Positions 21,607 through 33,876 of a stretch of DNA of 64,000 bases are shown here, piece after piece. The translations under genes and the position numbers were made by a program. Origin of the DNA: Thinopyrum elongatum (lineage: Eukaryota; Streptophyta; Magnoliopsida; Poales; Poaceae); NCBI GenBank assembly GCA_011799875.1, contig CM022303.1:550639368-550703367 (forward strand), read 5' to 3'. Numbering within the stretch: the stretch's first letter is position 1; every line of letters begins with the position of its first letter. The notes beneath the pieces were generated by a model. It was not told the DNA's origin. It saw nothing but the letters and a program-made list of their open reading frames with translations, and did no database searches.

Positions 21607-22319
21607 TTACAGAATTACTTCTGTTACAAATAGGTGTCGAAGAAAACTTTCTGTGGTTTGTCCTGCTCCTGCCGCGACATCGTCCACCTCACCTGAGCTG
21701 CTCCACTGATAGAAGCGTCCACCATACCAGACATCACGACTCCTGACCGTCTTTCGCTGCCTTAGATCTCCTTCCCTGCCGCCGGCACCCACCGCAACTG
21801 CATCACCATCATTGACTCAGCAGATGAACCTGAGGAGTACACGGGTCCGCAAGAGAGGTCGCACTCTTTTGTTTCTGCTTATGTTATGCATTGCTTAATA
21901 TTACCTGCTACTTTATCGCCTTTTTCACCTCTTAGACTCCAAGTCAGGTCCAAATTAATGTTCAAACTTGAGTTTTAAAATGCTTGTGGGGCACATATCG
22001 AGGCAGCAATGAATAGTATCTCTGTCTATTATCTGGTTCACCTAGGGTATGTCTATGTTGTTCATCTTGGGTGGGAAACAAACAGTAAAGCAATCATCAT
22101 CTGTCTTTTTATTAATTAAAGCTATCATCAGCCTGCTATCATCATTTTTGGATCTATCCACTGGTTGTTACCATCACTCTAGATTTCTGCATGCTCTCCT
22201 TACATAATCTCACTATTTTTTTGTGTGCGTGTCAGATATTGTATACAATCATGCTGAACATGTAGAGAAAAAGAGAAGAGTTTTGCACGGCAATACAATA
22301 ACATGCAGACATCGCTCCA

Positions 22320-23450
22320 TGGTGGGTGCAATGGCAAACCCTCCCCCTCCCCTCCTCCAGATTGTAATCCTGAGGAAGATATCTATTCGGAGGCGGATTC
22401 AGAAGGAGCTGACCACTCCTATTTACCACCCAAGGTGTTTGCTCTAACTTGGCATGATGATGTTGGTCATATCATGCATATGTTGCCTTGCAGTGCTTAC
22501 TTTCGACATCATATATGTCATTTGCTTAGTTTAGACATGTTCTGTAATGCCACTTATTTAGTTTCTATATGATATATGTGAATTATGCAATCTCATCTTT
22601 TTTAGCCAGCCATAATATATGTGAAATATGCAATGCCATCCTGTTTAGCCAGGCATCATATATTTAAATTATATCTTGCCATTCTTTTTCTTCATTACAT
22701 TTCCATTTGTCGACAATGTTTGTACATTCAACTACTCTTCCTGTGAATCAGCCATTTGAGTGGGTGATGGAAAAATCTGGAGTGAAAACAAGGTCTTCAG
22801 AGCAGACAGTGCTACCTGTCGAAGCAGATCTCTTATAGGGTCCAGATAGCTCCACAAAGATGGATTCAAAGACAAATGACCAGTCCTATTCCCCCACCAA
22901 GGTGTATGCTCTAACCTAGCATGGTTATACTGCTCATATCATGCATATGGTTTCTTGCATTGCATAGTTTAGACATCATATAGACAATGTTCAGCACCAT
23001 GTTCTTAGTTCAGACATCATACATGCGAATGCCATCTGCTTAGTATATAAATCACATATGTGAATTATATCATGCGATCCTGATTACTTAGATAACATGT
23101 ATGTGAATTATGTCATGCGAACCTATTTACTAAAGACATCATATAATTATCTCATGCCATCCTATTTAGTTAGTAATCATATCTTTGAATTATGTCATGC
23201 TATCCTGTTTAGATAGACATCATATATGTGAAATTATGTCATCCTATCCAGTTTAGTTAAAAAAATATGTGAACTATTTCATGCCCTCTTTTTTCCTCAC
23301 TATCTATTGCATTTGTCTCTCATAGAAGGTCTGTACATTCAACTACTTTCCTTGTTTATCAGCCATTTGAATTGGAGGGGGTGATGGCAGTATCTAGCGG
23401 AGTAAAAACACGGTCTTCAAATGAAACAGTGCTACCTGTTAATGGAGATA
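22320..23450 (+). repeat. Segmental duplications of exon-like blocks in the CACTA element
   Basis: The block around 22415-22485 (AAGGTGTTTGCTCTAAC, CATATCATGCATATG) is repeated at 22895-22955. The block at 22751-22829 (CCATTTGA..., CAGTGCTACCTGT) is repeated at 23363-23448, an offset of about 615 bp. The exon containing 23372-23866 therefore has a decayed duplicate upstream. Confidence 0.7.
22540..23300. repeat. AT-rich minisatellite in the CACTA interior
   Basis: About ten degenerate copies of a 45-60 bp unit carry the landmarks GACATCATATATGTGAATTATG and TCATGCCATCCTGTTTAG. Confidence 0.75.
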
Positions 23451-23866
23451 GCACCCCGGCTGTACATGCACAAGAACCAGCCCTACCAGACATAACCCAG
23501 ACTCTCGCAGATTGTACCCCTACTCCGATGGACAGAGAACCAGCTTCACACAATCTAACCCTAACCGTAGCAGATAGTAACCCAGTTCCAGTTGACACAG
23601 CACCATCTCCACCACAGAGCTCCCAAACAATAGCAGTTAGTAAGGCAGCTCCAATGCCCAAAGCGCCAGGACTACCGCGGCGAACACCAACTCCACCAGT
23701 TAGTACACCTATTCCTGTGGACGAAGCACAACCAGCCATTCGTAGTTTAGTATCTATCGCATTTGATGTTGTTAAATCCTATGTGCGTATCTTCCCATCA
23801 TGGAAATATTATACTAAGATGAAGGAAAAAGCCAGTTGCAGGTGTTCGTCCATGAGTTATGTGTAA
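23372..23866 (+). pseudogene. CACTA-associated ORF fragment, Pro/Thr-rich
   Basis: The reading frame is open for 164 codons. It is a low-complexity Pro/Ala/Thr/Ser-rich stretch with repeated PxP(T/V)D-like segments, ending in a more structured portion (FDVVKSYVRIFPSWKYYTKM). I do not recognise a catalytic domain. Downstream exon-like pieces (23995-24175 and 25021-25185) probably belong to the same protein, because CACTA elements in grasses carry a second ORF besides transposase. It is broken. Confidence 0.45.
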
Positions 23867-23994
23867 GTAATGTTATTCATGGCAATTACTTTGCTTTGTC
23901 CCATACATTCTACCTCCATGCTGGTCATAATAGTGCAAATGTTCCCATTTTTCTCTATAGAGAAGGACCGATTTGGAAACTCAAGATGAGGTAA

Positions 23995-24175
23995 CCTGTG
24001 CTAATACCTCTGCTATCTTCAAGAATGCTTTGTGGCAGTATTGGAATTACCTGAAGAAAATGTACATCACTGGCAAGGAAACTCATCAAATTCCCTTACT
24101 TTCTCCTGAGACACATTTATGGGATGATGACTAGGAACGCCTTGTTCTGTACTGGTCCCGAGGCAAGAATGTGGT
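23995..24175 (+). pseudogene. CACTA ORF exon remnant
   Basis: An open stretch encodes IFKNALWQYWNYLKKMYITG and then SPETHLWDDD, before an in-frame TAG (near 24132) and continuation (ERLVLYWSRGKNV). It looks like one exon of the ORF begun at 23372. The splice limits are not certain. Confidence 0.4.
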
Positions 24176-25020
24176 AAGGTCTATGAGATCATTTTTTTAT
24201 TTTGAAGTACTATATGCATGCATCTTACTGTACTCTGTTCGTGTAGAACAAGTGCTTAAACCTGAAGAACAACTGTTCTCATTTAAGATTCCATTGCTAT
24301 GGTGCATACTGCTTTGCTCTTGTATCACTGTATTTACTCATACAAACTTATTTTTAAATTGAAGGATCCAATCGAAACTCCAATGGCACAACAGGTATGT
24401 TTAAACATGTTTCTTTAACTGGTTTGCTCTTCTAAATTGCTCTGTTGATTTCAATTTCAATTGTGTATACAGTTGACTTCTCATATCATGCACATTACTA
24501 GCATAACAACAGAGCCAATAGTGTTGTTGTACATGTATACCCGTGGTACCCATCTGAAATCTTGTTGTGCCGTGTAGTTTCCCACACTTGTATTCTTTCA
24601 ATGCTGCTTTGTCTTGAACTGATATGATTTGAATCGTGTCTCTATTTTGATTTGGCAAGACAATGCAGTGACCATAGCACATAGATATATGTTTGTTTGA
24701 TGCTTTTATTATGTACTACTTCGCAATAGAAGACTTTGTAGTTTAATCCTGTCCACCTTACTACTGAACTGGTTCACCGAAATGAGTTTCATATACTACA
24801 TGCTAAACCTGTTACGTGTCTGCTTGTTTCTTCTTTTAGAATACTGACAGAATATTGGGAAAGAGTACCTTATTAAGCAATGGTAAATGAAGTAATGCAG
24901 ATAAGGTTCAGGATAGTGAGACAACCTTATTCGTCTCCAACAAAGCTGATAAAATAGCTAAGGAAAACTATCTTGAAGACAGTGAGACAACTACAAGCTG
25001 AAAGACATTGATCAGCTGTG

Positions 25021-25185
25021 TTGCGACAAGAAGCGGAAGGATTGAGGAAGTCCGTGGAGAATTTACATGCATACTTTCTGGTGCAACATCAAGCGTTGGA
25101 GGATTTTAGCACCAAACAGGAGAAAGCTAATAAGCTTGCTAAGCTTATTGCCAGCATGGTGGATACCCAGGATAATGTTTCTTGA
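25021..25185 (+). pseudogene. Terminal coiled-coil exon of the CACTA ORF
   Basis: Fifty-five open codons end in TGA at 25183-25185. They encode a Leu/Lys/Glu-rich helix (GLRKSVENLHAYFLVQHQAL, then KANKLAKLIASMV), probably a coiled coil. It lies just before the subterminal repeats, as expected for the last exon of an ORF close to the element end. Confidence 0.45.
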
Positions 25186-25429
25186 GCTCTTCTGAAGTTG
25201 TTTTAGTTATGGACATGTTTTGCTACCACGTTTATTTGCACTGGTGGCCAATTTAGACGCCCAGTGTATGTAATATGCTGCTCTGTTACCTATATTTGCA
25301 TTGGTGGCGAACTTTGATGCCCAGTGGATGTAATATGTGTAATAGCCGTAATAGCCTAGCGTAAGTTGCTTTGCTTATTTATTTCCGCGGTTTGCTAGTG
25401 GCCAACTAACCTATTTTCTAAAACTAGGC

Positions 25430-26300
25430 CACAATAACCATGGGCAACATACGGGCCGTTGTAACCATGGTCCTCCTACCCGCTGTAGTGACCATGGGCC
25501 TCCTACGGGCCGTATGATCCATGGGCCTTATATGGGCCATAGAAACAATGGGACTTCTACGGGCCATAGAATCATTGGGCCTTCTGGCCGTATGATCGAT
25601 TGGCCAAACATGGGCCGTACTATTCATGGACCAATAACAGACCGCAATATGGGCCGTAAACGGGCTAGAGTGGAAATCATCTGTTTACGGGCCGACCATA
25701 ACGGGTCGTTAATAGGCCGATATTTATAACGGGCTTAATTCTATCGACATGCATAACGGGTCATTCCTGGGCCGTATTTGATGACGCTATGAAAACGGCC
25801 CAACGGATTAACCGGCCACAAACGGGCCGACTGTAACCACAGGCTGAATTTGGCCCACAAGTGGAACAGACCAGTAAAGGACCATAAGTAATCGAATGCT
25901 GGAAATGAGCCCAAGAATAAATGGGCCCTTAGGAGGTCGGAAGATAACACGGGCTGTAAACGGCCCAATGGAATAATGGGCCGTTAATGGGTATAAAGCG
26001 ATACACTGTTCATTATGGGCCAGTTTCACCACGGGCCGTTAGTGGGCCCGGAGTTACAAAGGGCCTCATATGGGCCGGAAGACGTCATGGGCCGGAAGTT
26101 ACAATGTGCTGGAATCATATTGAACGGCCCAGATGACGCTACTGGGCCTAATTCGGATGGGCCATAACGGGCCATGAGTTAGCGGGTTGTAAATGGGCTA
26201 TATGCGAACAGCTCGTTAACAGGCTTTCCATGGGCCGGCCCGCTACCTTTTGACCAAGTCAAATGTGCCGGGCTTTTGACCTAAATGGGCCACTGTTGGG
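25430..26300. repeat. GGGCC-rich subterminal repeats of the CACTA element
   Basis: Dozens of short ATGGGCC, ACGGGCCGT and TGGGCCAT units occur in both orientations, separated by 8-15 bases. Such arrays are the usual transposase-binding regions inside CACTA termini. Confidence 0.85.
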
Positions 26301-26720
26301 CCCAGCCACGTGTCGACATATCATAGGCGCGGCCCGTCCATTGGATGGATGCCATCTGTCCAAACAGGGAGCTGACACGTGTTTCCTCCGGCCAATTAGC
26401 ATTTTACACGTGGAAAATCGCCATTGGTCGTTGCTGTTAATGGGTTATCGGATCCAAAACCAGACCCGATAGCTTAACAGCGACCCGTTATGGTGGATGC
26501 CACGTGTCGGTTACCCTTGACGAAAGCACTTCCATGACGCGTCATTTATCGTCATGGAAGTGGACACTTCCGTGATGATAATTTGAGTATTGTCATGGAA
26601 CACTTCTACGACAGCACATGTATGACTATCTTGATTCTATCATAAAATCATCATGGATGTACATGCATGACAGAAAACGTGACCTACTGTGACAAACACG
26701 TATCATCACGGAAGTGTTTT

Positions 26721-26729
26721 TTTGTAGTG
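26721..26729 (-). other. CACTA terminal inverted-repeat end
   Basis: The minus strand reads CACTACAAAAAAACACTTCC inward from 26729. The next three bases (TAA, 26730-26732) would be one copy of the 3-bp target duplication. Its partner was not found. Confidence 0.85.
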
Positions 26730-26993
26730 TAAGTTACTTTCACCGTTGCTGTTGTTACAATCACTACAACATTGCTACTGTTACTATTGCTACTGTTACC
26801 ATTACTATCATACTACTTTGCTACTAAATACTTTGTTGTAGACATTAAGTCTTCCAGGTGTGGTTGAATTGAAAACTCAACTGCTAATACTTGCGAATAT
26901 TCTTTGGCTCCCCTTGTGTCGAATCAATAAAATTGGGTTGAATATTCTACCCTCGAAAACTGTTGTGATCCCCTATACTTGTGGGTTATCAAG
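26730..26993 (+). mobile_element. 3' end of a gypsy-type LTR
   Basis: The stretch ends GATCCCCTATACTTGTGGGTTATCA. I recognise this as the common LTR end that in Triticeae gypsy elements precedes an AGACTATTTTCTGGCGCC leader. Here the expected leader is missing and a different LTR fragment follows. A short GTTACTATTGCTAC microsatellite-like tract lies at 26745-26830. Confidence 0.55.
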
Positions 26994-27109
26994 AATAGGT
27001 TAGTCCCAAAAAATGATATAAAGTTGCTAGTAAATATATAAAACATCCAAGATTGATACTATAACAACATGGAATAATAAAAAAATATAGATACGTTGGA
27101 GACGTATCA
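26994..27109 (-). mobile_element. Truncated start of a second gypsy-type LTR
   Basis: Read on the minus strand from 27109 it begins TGATACGTCTCCAACGTATC and continues to GGGACTAACCTATT. This is a widespread Triticeae gypsy LTR start (Sabrina-like; family not verified). Only about 116 bp remain. Confidence 0.6.
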
Positions 27110-28572
27110 GGCTCTACATAAACCTTGTTGCCCTTCCGATGATGCGTGAGTAGTTTACCACAGACCTATGGGTCCGTAGTTAGTAGCTAGATGGCTTCTT
27201 CTCTCTATTTGATCTTCAATACAATGTTCTCCTCGATGTTCTTGGAGTTCTATTCGATGTATTTACCTTTTGCGGTGTGTTTGTTGGGATCCGATGAATT
27301 GTGAGTTTATGATCAGATTATCCATGAATATTATTTGAGTTTTCTCTGAACTCTTTTATGCATGATTGTTATAGCTTCGTATTTCTCTCCGATCTATTAA
27401 TTTGGTTTGGCCAACTAGATTTATTTATCTTGCAATGGGGGAGGTGTTCTGTAATGGGTTTGATCTTGTGGTGCTCAATCCCAGTGACAGAAAGGGACAT
27501 GACACGTATGTATCGTTGCTATTAAGGGTAAAAAGATGGGGTTTATTCATGCATGTGTTTACTTTGTCTACATCATGTCATCTTGCTTAAGGCGTTACTC
27601 CATTCTTTATGTACTTAATACTCTAGATGCATGCTGGATAGCGATCGATGTGTGGAGTAATAGTAGTAGATGCAGAATCATTTTGGTCTACTTGTCTCGA
27701 ACGTGATGCTTATATACATGATCATTGCCTTGGATATCGTCATGATTATTTGCTTTTCTATCAATTTCCCAACAATAATTTGTTTACCCACTGTATGCTA
27801 TTTTCAAGAGAGAAGCCTCTAGAGAAAACTATGGCCCCCGGGTCTACTTCTATCATATATTAAAAATTCTAAAAATACCTCACTGCTATTTTACTTTATT
27901 TATTTTATTTTGTATTTTTTTCGATCTATCTATATATCACCATACAATTTAATCTTGCAATTAACCGCCAAGGGATTGACAACCCCTTGTTCGCATTGGG
28001 TGCAGGGATTTGTTATTTTGTGTGCAGGTACTGCTAATGAGTTGTTGCGTCATTCTCCTACTGGATTGATAACCTTGGTTTCATAACTAAGGGAAATACT
28101 TATCTCTACTGTACTGCATCATCCCCTCCTCTTCGGGGAAAAGCCCAACGCAGCTCACAAGTAGCAGCGCTCCGTCCCGAAAGTCCTCTCCTTATTTTTT
28201 TTCTAGGGCAAATGGCATCATATAGGAGGAGATGGGCCTCGGAGGATGGACAGGGGCCCCACAAGCCACCAGGGCGCGCCCTGGTGCCTCGTGGGCTCCT
28301 AGTGGGCCTCCTCTGGTATTTCTTTTCTCCAGTAATTTTTATTTACTCCAAAATAATTCTCCGTGAAATTTCAGCTCATTTGGAGTTGTGCGGAATAGGT
28401 ACCTCTGACATAGCTTTTTCAGATCCAGAATTCCAGCTGCCGGTAATCTCCCTCTTCATGTAAATCTTGCAAATTAAGAGAGAAATGGCATTAGAATTGC
28501 TCCACAAAGTATTATATTGATCAAAACATTATTAAAAACAGTAGGAAAACATGATGCAAAATGGACGTATCA
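27110..28572. mobile_element. Degenerate LTR-retrotransposon segment
   Basis: There is no ORF of note. Landmarks of a very common Triticeae repeat are present: GATGATGCGTGAGTAG, TAGTAGCTAGATGGCTTC, ACTCTAGATGCATGCTGG and GGCCCCCGGGTCTA. The segment ends at GGACGTATCA (28563-28572). On the minus strand this reads TGATACGTCCATTTTGCATC, an LTR-like start. 28055-28160 is related to 2884-2995. Confidence 0.6.
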
Positions 28573-29069
28573 TGGCTTCATCTTGGGACCATCGATACCT
28601 CCTTGTGGCACTTGAAGCGCTCCGCCATGGAGTGGTGGATCAACCTCTATGACATGAACATCCAAATAGGAAGGCTATGGCATCTCTTACAATTCTTGTG
28701 TGAGTGATAATTTGGAACGAAAGGAATGCATGTGTCTTCTCTCATAAGAGCGCCCCTTCAACTATTTTCCTTAGCATAACCAAAAATTAGGTCAGACTTT
28801 ACGTCACTACGGGTGTCAGAATGTTAGGGATGATAATACCAGGAGAGTAATCTTTTTTAAGTAAAGGTATCACTTATAACACAAACTCTATTTGTTTCTT
28901 AATTAATCGTTAAGGCAAAACTTATGCCTCTTTTTCAAAGGAAAAAAATGACAGCATTGCATGCGCCATGCAAGAGCTTCGTGATACCATATCAATGAAA
29001 GCTATTGCAGCTAGCAAGGTTCTGGATGGCTAAATGCTTATTCGAAGTAGCAAGGATGGCCAACACTTA
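28573..29069. other. No supported gene
   Basis: This is mixed-composition sequence. A short open stretch near 28575-28690 has codon-like texture but no recognisable protein. I see nothing else in it. Confidence 0.4.
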
Positions 29070-29495
29070 TTAAATGAACAAACCAAAAGGTTGTTTTTAC
29101 AGCAAACAAACCCAAAGCCTTAATACTAGAGCCACCAGTATATGTGTTGGATACAATTGTTTACATGAGGTCTCAACAATGGTCGATGACTAACATTTAA
29201 ACAAGGGCTCCTTTAATTCACATGGTTGGGAAAGCATAGGAATAGGTAGCGTACAGGAATAGAATGCGCTGTCCACCAAAAATCCTACATCGGGTAAGCA
29301 AAACAGGGGGATTTTTTCATGAAGTCAACCTGATGCTTGTTTTCCTATGAAAATGAACTAAGAAGTTCCTATAGAATTGGTTCCCGAGGAATGCAATCAT
29401 GTGAATCAAACAACATGTAAAGGAAAAAATCCAGAGGGTGTCATTAATCCTGTAAAATTCCTATGCAAATCCTGTAAATAAAGGAGGCCTAAACC
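29070..29495 (+). repeat. Duplicated block, copy 1
   Basis: From TAAATGAACAAACCAAAAGG to AAAGGAGGCCTAAACC this block matches 34480-35175 throughout, except that copy 2 carries a 274-bp MITE. It includes the MITE-like core 29205-29489 (GGGCTCCTTT...AAAGGAGGCC). A minus-strand copia LTR abuts it at 29502. Confidence 0.88.
29205..29489. mobile_element. MITE-like element with GGGCTCCTTT/AAAGGAGGCC ends (copy 1)
   Basis: The inverted ends GGGCTCCTTTAATTCACA and its partner TGTAAATAAAGGAGGCC enclose 285 bp without an ORF. Its presence in both duplicated blocks shows that it predates the duplication. Confidence 0.65.
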
Positions 29496-29501
29496 AAAGC
29501 T

Positions 29502-30037
29502 TGTTAGAATTAATATTCAGGGTTTACATAAAACCTTATTTAATCTCGTTATTAGAGCACCTCAATAATAGATAACAAGCGGAAGCGTGATAAGAACCTG
29601 AGATGGCCGCGGCCATCTATGGCAAAGGCACAGTCACGTGCCTGCTAGATGCATGCATGTTGAAGAGAAGCAGCAGTCCAGGAGCGCCACCGCCCACCGC
29701 CATGGCCCTACTGGCATTAGGTCGGGAAGATGCAACAGCTGGTTGTAGACATAGAATACGCACAGGATGCCATTCGCACTGACCTTGCGGTGGCCGACGG
29801 TGGTAGTCGGTCTTCGAATCACCTTTAGCGCCTTGTTTTTAAGATCGGTGGTTAGCAGTATAACCTCTACATATATCTCACAGAGGGGTACGACCTGCTC
29901 TCTATATAGGTAGCGCTAAGGGGACCAGGGACCAAAACCAACAGCTAGATCTGGTGCCCCCGATCATGGCACGTATGTGGGGAAAAGGCTCCCCCTTTTC
30001 TCTCGGCCAGTTGTGACCTGAGATCAATATTCTCACA
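29502..30037 (-). repeat. 3' LTR of the copia element (536 bp)
   Basis: On the minus strand it starts TGTGAGAATATTGATC at 30037 and ends AATATTAATTCTAACA at 29502. The two ends are inverted versions of each other, as in copia LTRs. A TATA-like CTATATAGAGAGC lies near 29915. It joins the duplicated block directly at 29501. Confidence 0.75.
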
Positions 30038-30047
30038 TCCCCCCCTT
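30038..30047 (-). other. Polypurine tract of the copia element
   Basis: The minus-strand AAGGGGGGGA is immediately followed by the LTR start TGTGAG. It is the plus-strand priming site for reverse transcription. Confidence 0.8.
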
Positions 30048-30249
30048 GATCGTAAGGTCAACAAATATCATAAGCCCACATTAAATAGGAAAATTATACC
30101 AAAGTAAGGTGTTGCATTGAACAATGAAGTGTCAATGAACCTCAATACTCATAGTATATCATTCTATTTCCAAATGGATATCATTTTACTTATGGGAGTT
30201 GGTTTATTTGACGGTCCAAATTTCTAGGATCAAAAGGCTTTTTAAACCC

Positions 30250-30600
30250 ATGGCGGCAACATAATCTTAAAATGGGTGGTAAGCCTTTAGTAAGCGGAAC
30301 CGCAAAACTTTATAAAAATGAACATCATATGTTGATCCTGGACTCTATCTTTCACAAACATGAAACATAATGTCAATGGTTTTGGCAACACCAATTGACT
30401 TGTTGTTACACGCATAGAGATGCGTGTTCATAATCACAGTAAGTGGTTAATAATGCTTTCTACCACTTTCAATTTCGGGAATAAAATTCATTCAACACAC
30501 AACCTGCTCGATAGCCTCTTAACATGACACATATTCAGTTTCCATCACTACTGGTGCTATGATTGTCTTTTAGAAGCTTTTCCATGACAAAGCTCCTTGT
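30250..30600 (-). pseudogene. Copia RNase H remnant
   Basis: With frame changes, the minus strand retains order and residues of a copia RNase H C-terminus: a region around 30545-30480 matching the EAEY/EAIEQV zone, NNKSIGVAKTIDIMFH-like sequence around 30400-30350 and DQHMMFIF around 30330-30310. Several stops and frameshifts are present. Confidence 0.55.
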
Positions 30601-32026
30601 GCGAGGGTGTGGATGTAACATAACGTGGAATTCTTAATATCCACATACCTCACCAAAACAATGTCTGACTAACCCAAAATTATGAGGTTATCAAACTCAT
30701 TAATTATAAGTGAGCATGTAATAATCATCTCCTTGCATATACTACAAAGTTTCATAACGGCTTTTCAGTGGTCCAGTTCTGGAATAAAGACATTTTTGCC
30801 GAGTATCTCGATCATAAATATGAGGGCGCGTTCATACTTAATACACAAGGTGCTTCTGATAGTTGAAGCATAAGGAACCGACATTATCTGATCAGTTTAT
30901 AACTGGTTCCTTGGACATTTAAGTGTCCAACTTTATTGCCCTGGACTTTAGGAGCAGGTGAGGCAGAGTACTGTCCCATGACATATTTCTTTCGTACTCT
31001 GCCCATGCATGTCATCATAAATAGGACTTTTACTCCTTTTGGACCTATGTCTCGATGAAGGTAGTGAACTTACTCCCCTATACTTAATGTAACATTATCT
31101 CAACGCTTGTCTTAGTCCATGAAATAAATTCTTCTGACAACATGCTTTATGTTCTTTTTTCCTTTCATGATAAAACCTTCTGGTTGAACTACACAAACAT
31201 TCTTATTTTAAGTCAACATAAAAGCATGTCATCGTGATAACACAAACATCTTGACAATTCCTTAGTTCCGACAACAGAAAAGATGTCATATGAAGAAAAA
31301 AAACTCTTCTCTCATTATTATAAACATTTTGGTTAATTACAAGCCTTTTAATCTTTCATAATTTCCTCGAGAGTCATGTTTGAATTGTAAAGCCATTAGT
31401 TCCTACAATATTTAACTCATTTGGAAAACCATAAGAGCTCGTAGCCTTCATCCTACATGACAACAAGGCACTAAGATGAATGTTCACACACATTATTTAT
31501 CACTTGGAAATTATGAGGGTCAACACTAGGTGTTGCAATAGTGATTTCATACTCCTCAATTCACCTGATGCGCATGAACAAAGATCTCATGGATATTCAT
31601 TTTTCTCCTCAAGATTTGTGTTCCTATGCTCCAAGTTCTCAGTTATTACTTTATTCTCATAGAACATATATCATGCTCCAGAGTCTACTGTCTTAACAAA
31701 CATACATTTTCATTCTAATCGGCATCACTGTGGGGCAAAAGATTGAAAAGAACTCAATGAAGTGTGAAACATGATTATTAACAACGTTGATCAGAAATAT
31801 AATCATACACCACCAATTACATCGACATTAGAATGACAAACTTGTCACTTTAGCATCAATGTGTGCTTCATATACTATTCATAAGGGGGTAAGTGGACAA
31901 ACATAATAAAAGGAGTCAAAACATTAATGTGATTCATTCAATTTTAAAATAAGATTTGTTGCATCTTAATCAGAAAATTAACATTAATGTGCTTTTATTG
32001 TGCATTTCATACATTCTCCAAATAAG

Positions 32027-33876
32027 ACTTCTCGTTGGTTCCATGTTAATCAGAGAATCAACAAACATATTTTTTTCTTGATTATCTATGCCATGATCTA
32101 AGTTGGAGAAGTTAGCTTGATATCTCAATTTTAATGAGACATCCATTCTCCCCCTCGAAATGAGGTCAAATAGTACAAGACCACAATTTCGATGAGGTCA
32201 TCATTATTTACACTTCTCTGACATCATTAGTCACAACATGTCACACATAATCTTTCCAATGATTCATTCAGTGAAAGCATAACTTGTCTTGTCCGAGGGA
32301 AGGACTTACATCACATAATTGGAGTTTACTTAACCATACATTTAAACATACATAATCATGCCATCTGTTACATAAAAAAATTAAAAGGTTCTCAGTGACT
32401 TGTAGTGTAAACAAGCAGCATCATAAAGGTGAAGAATTAAGCCATCTCCGAATGCTAGTGGACTAAATCCAATAGCTTTCTCTTTAGTCTCATTTTGCCT
32501 CATTGAAAAAGCATGGTATCACACGGAACACTCCCAATTTCTTCCTTAACATCATGATTAATATTCCTCAACATTAGATGGCACAAAATTGTGGGAGCTT
32601 CATACGTGAGACATGGATCTCTACTCTCCACATGGGAAAGTCATTTGCATTAAGTTGGACTAGGCCACAACAAAAGTTGACATCATTATTAATGTTCATT
32701 GCTGAAATGTGGAGACAACTTTATGAACACAAATAATAAATCAAGCATGCATTAATCATACATAAGATGAATTGAAGGCACACTTACTTGCTATTCTAAT
32801 ATGTATCCCCGTTGGGCAGAAAACATAAAAGAACCTTATTTACTCATTACTGACATATGAAAAATAATCAACCTTGGTCAGAATGTTACCATATGCATGC
32901 CATTACATTATTTTCTCATTAAATCTCTAATCAAAACTTCTCATTGGTTCCATATTGATTAGAGAGATATAAAATCACATAATGGCCAACAAAAACATCG
33001 ACTAAATTAATAGCCAACATTTGCATAAAGCAACAATATGATATAAGCATGTGTGCCATCAGACACAATGATGACTTTTGACACTAAAGTTGACATTCAT
33101 AATATAAATATTGAACATAAGTGTCAAAATTATCATTAAAACTCTCAATGACATACAATGAAAATGACATTGGAATTAACATATACGTGTAAATGTCATT
33201 GCCACGGAGTAAACATTAAACTTGACATTCCGAGTGAAAATGACATTAATATTATTGTCAGGATATCATAACATTTTCCAAATAAGAAAATTCAAACATA
33301 AATTTTCATAAGTATTCACAAAATAACAATATTTGGCAAATAAGAGTTCTCAAACAAATGAAAACATGCACTTTGGAAAACAGATTCCCTAAGCAAAATT
33401 ATTTTCTTTAGGGGATTGATCATGACTCCATAAACAATATTTTATGTCTTTATGCATATTTCAACAATGCATATCATAATAAAATGGCATGAACCAAATT
33501 TTTTTTTAGTTTTGCCCAATAGGCATATCGCCGCAACATTATTATGACGCATAGTGCGGTTCGGAAACCAAAACATGTGACCATCACATTCTCCTTGAGG
33601 TGGCCTCAGCCCATTAGAAATGATCACATCATTAAGAAATGCCATTAGGATGGCATCACCATAAACTTCACACTCAAATAAAGTTTCCAAATAAAATATT
33701 TAGAAACTTCAGGGAATGAAACATTATAAATTGTGATCAAGATAAATATCATTTCACAACATTAATATTTAAACTTTAAAATGACAGAAAGAAACTATCA
33801 TCATTTAAAATGCCATAAATGACATTAACATTAATTGCACGGTAGTTTTCCAAGTAAAACTTCTCGTTGGTTCCAT
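32027..33876. repeat. Three ACTTCTCRTTGGTTCCAT motifs spaced about 910 bp
   Basis: ACTTCTCGTTGGTTCCAT occurs at 32027-32044 and 33859-33876. ACTTCTCATTGGTTCCAT occurs at 32936-32953. Each copy is followed by a TTA/GATTAGAGA- or TTAGAAA-like tail. The spacings are 909 and 923 bp, which suggests a roughly 0.9-kb internal duplication that has otherwise decayed. Confidence 0.7.

Larger units (their letters stand above)
20622..26729 (-). mobile_element. Decayed CACTA (En/Spm-like) DNA transposon
   Basis: The right end is a clear CACTA terminus: the reverse complement of 26721-26729 is CACTACAAA, followed inward by CACTTCCGTGATGATACG. About 1.3 kb of GGGCCGT-type subterminal repeats precede it (25430-26300). 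The interior holds remnants of a spliced, non-transposase ORF on the plus strand and minisatellites typical of Triticeae CACTA elements. No TNP2-like transposase was recognised and no left CACTA terminus was found. The element is therefore truncated, and its left limit is set only by the neighbouring LTR. Strand refers to the identified terminus. Confidence 0.75.

Noticed and set aside
25430..26300. CRISPR-like array of short repeats
   Set aside because: The GGGCC words are irregular in spacing and orientation and end at a CACTA terminus. This is a plant transposon subterminal region.
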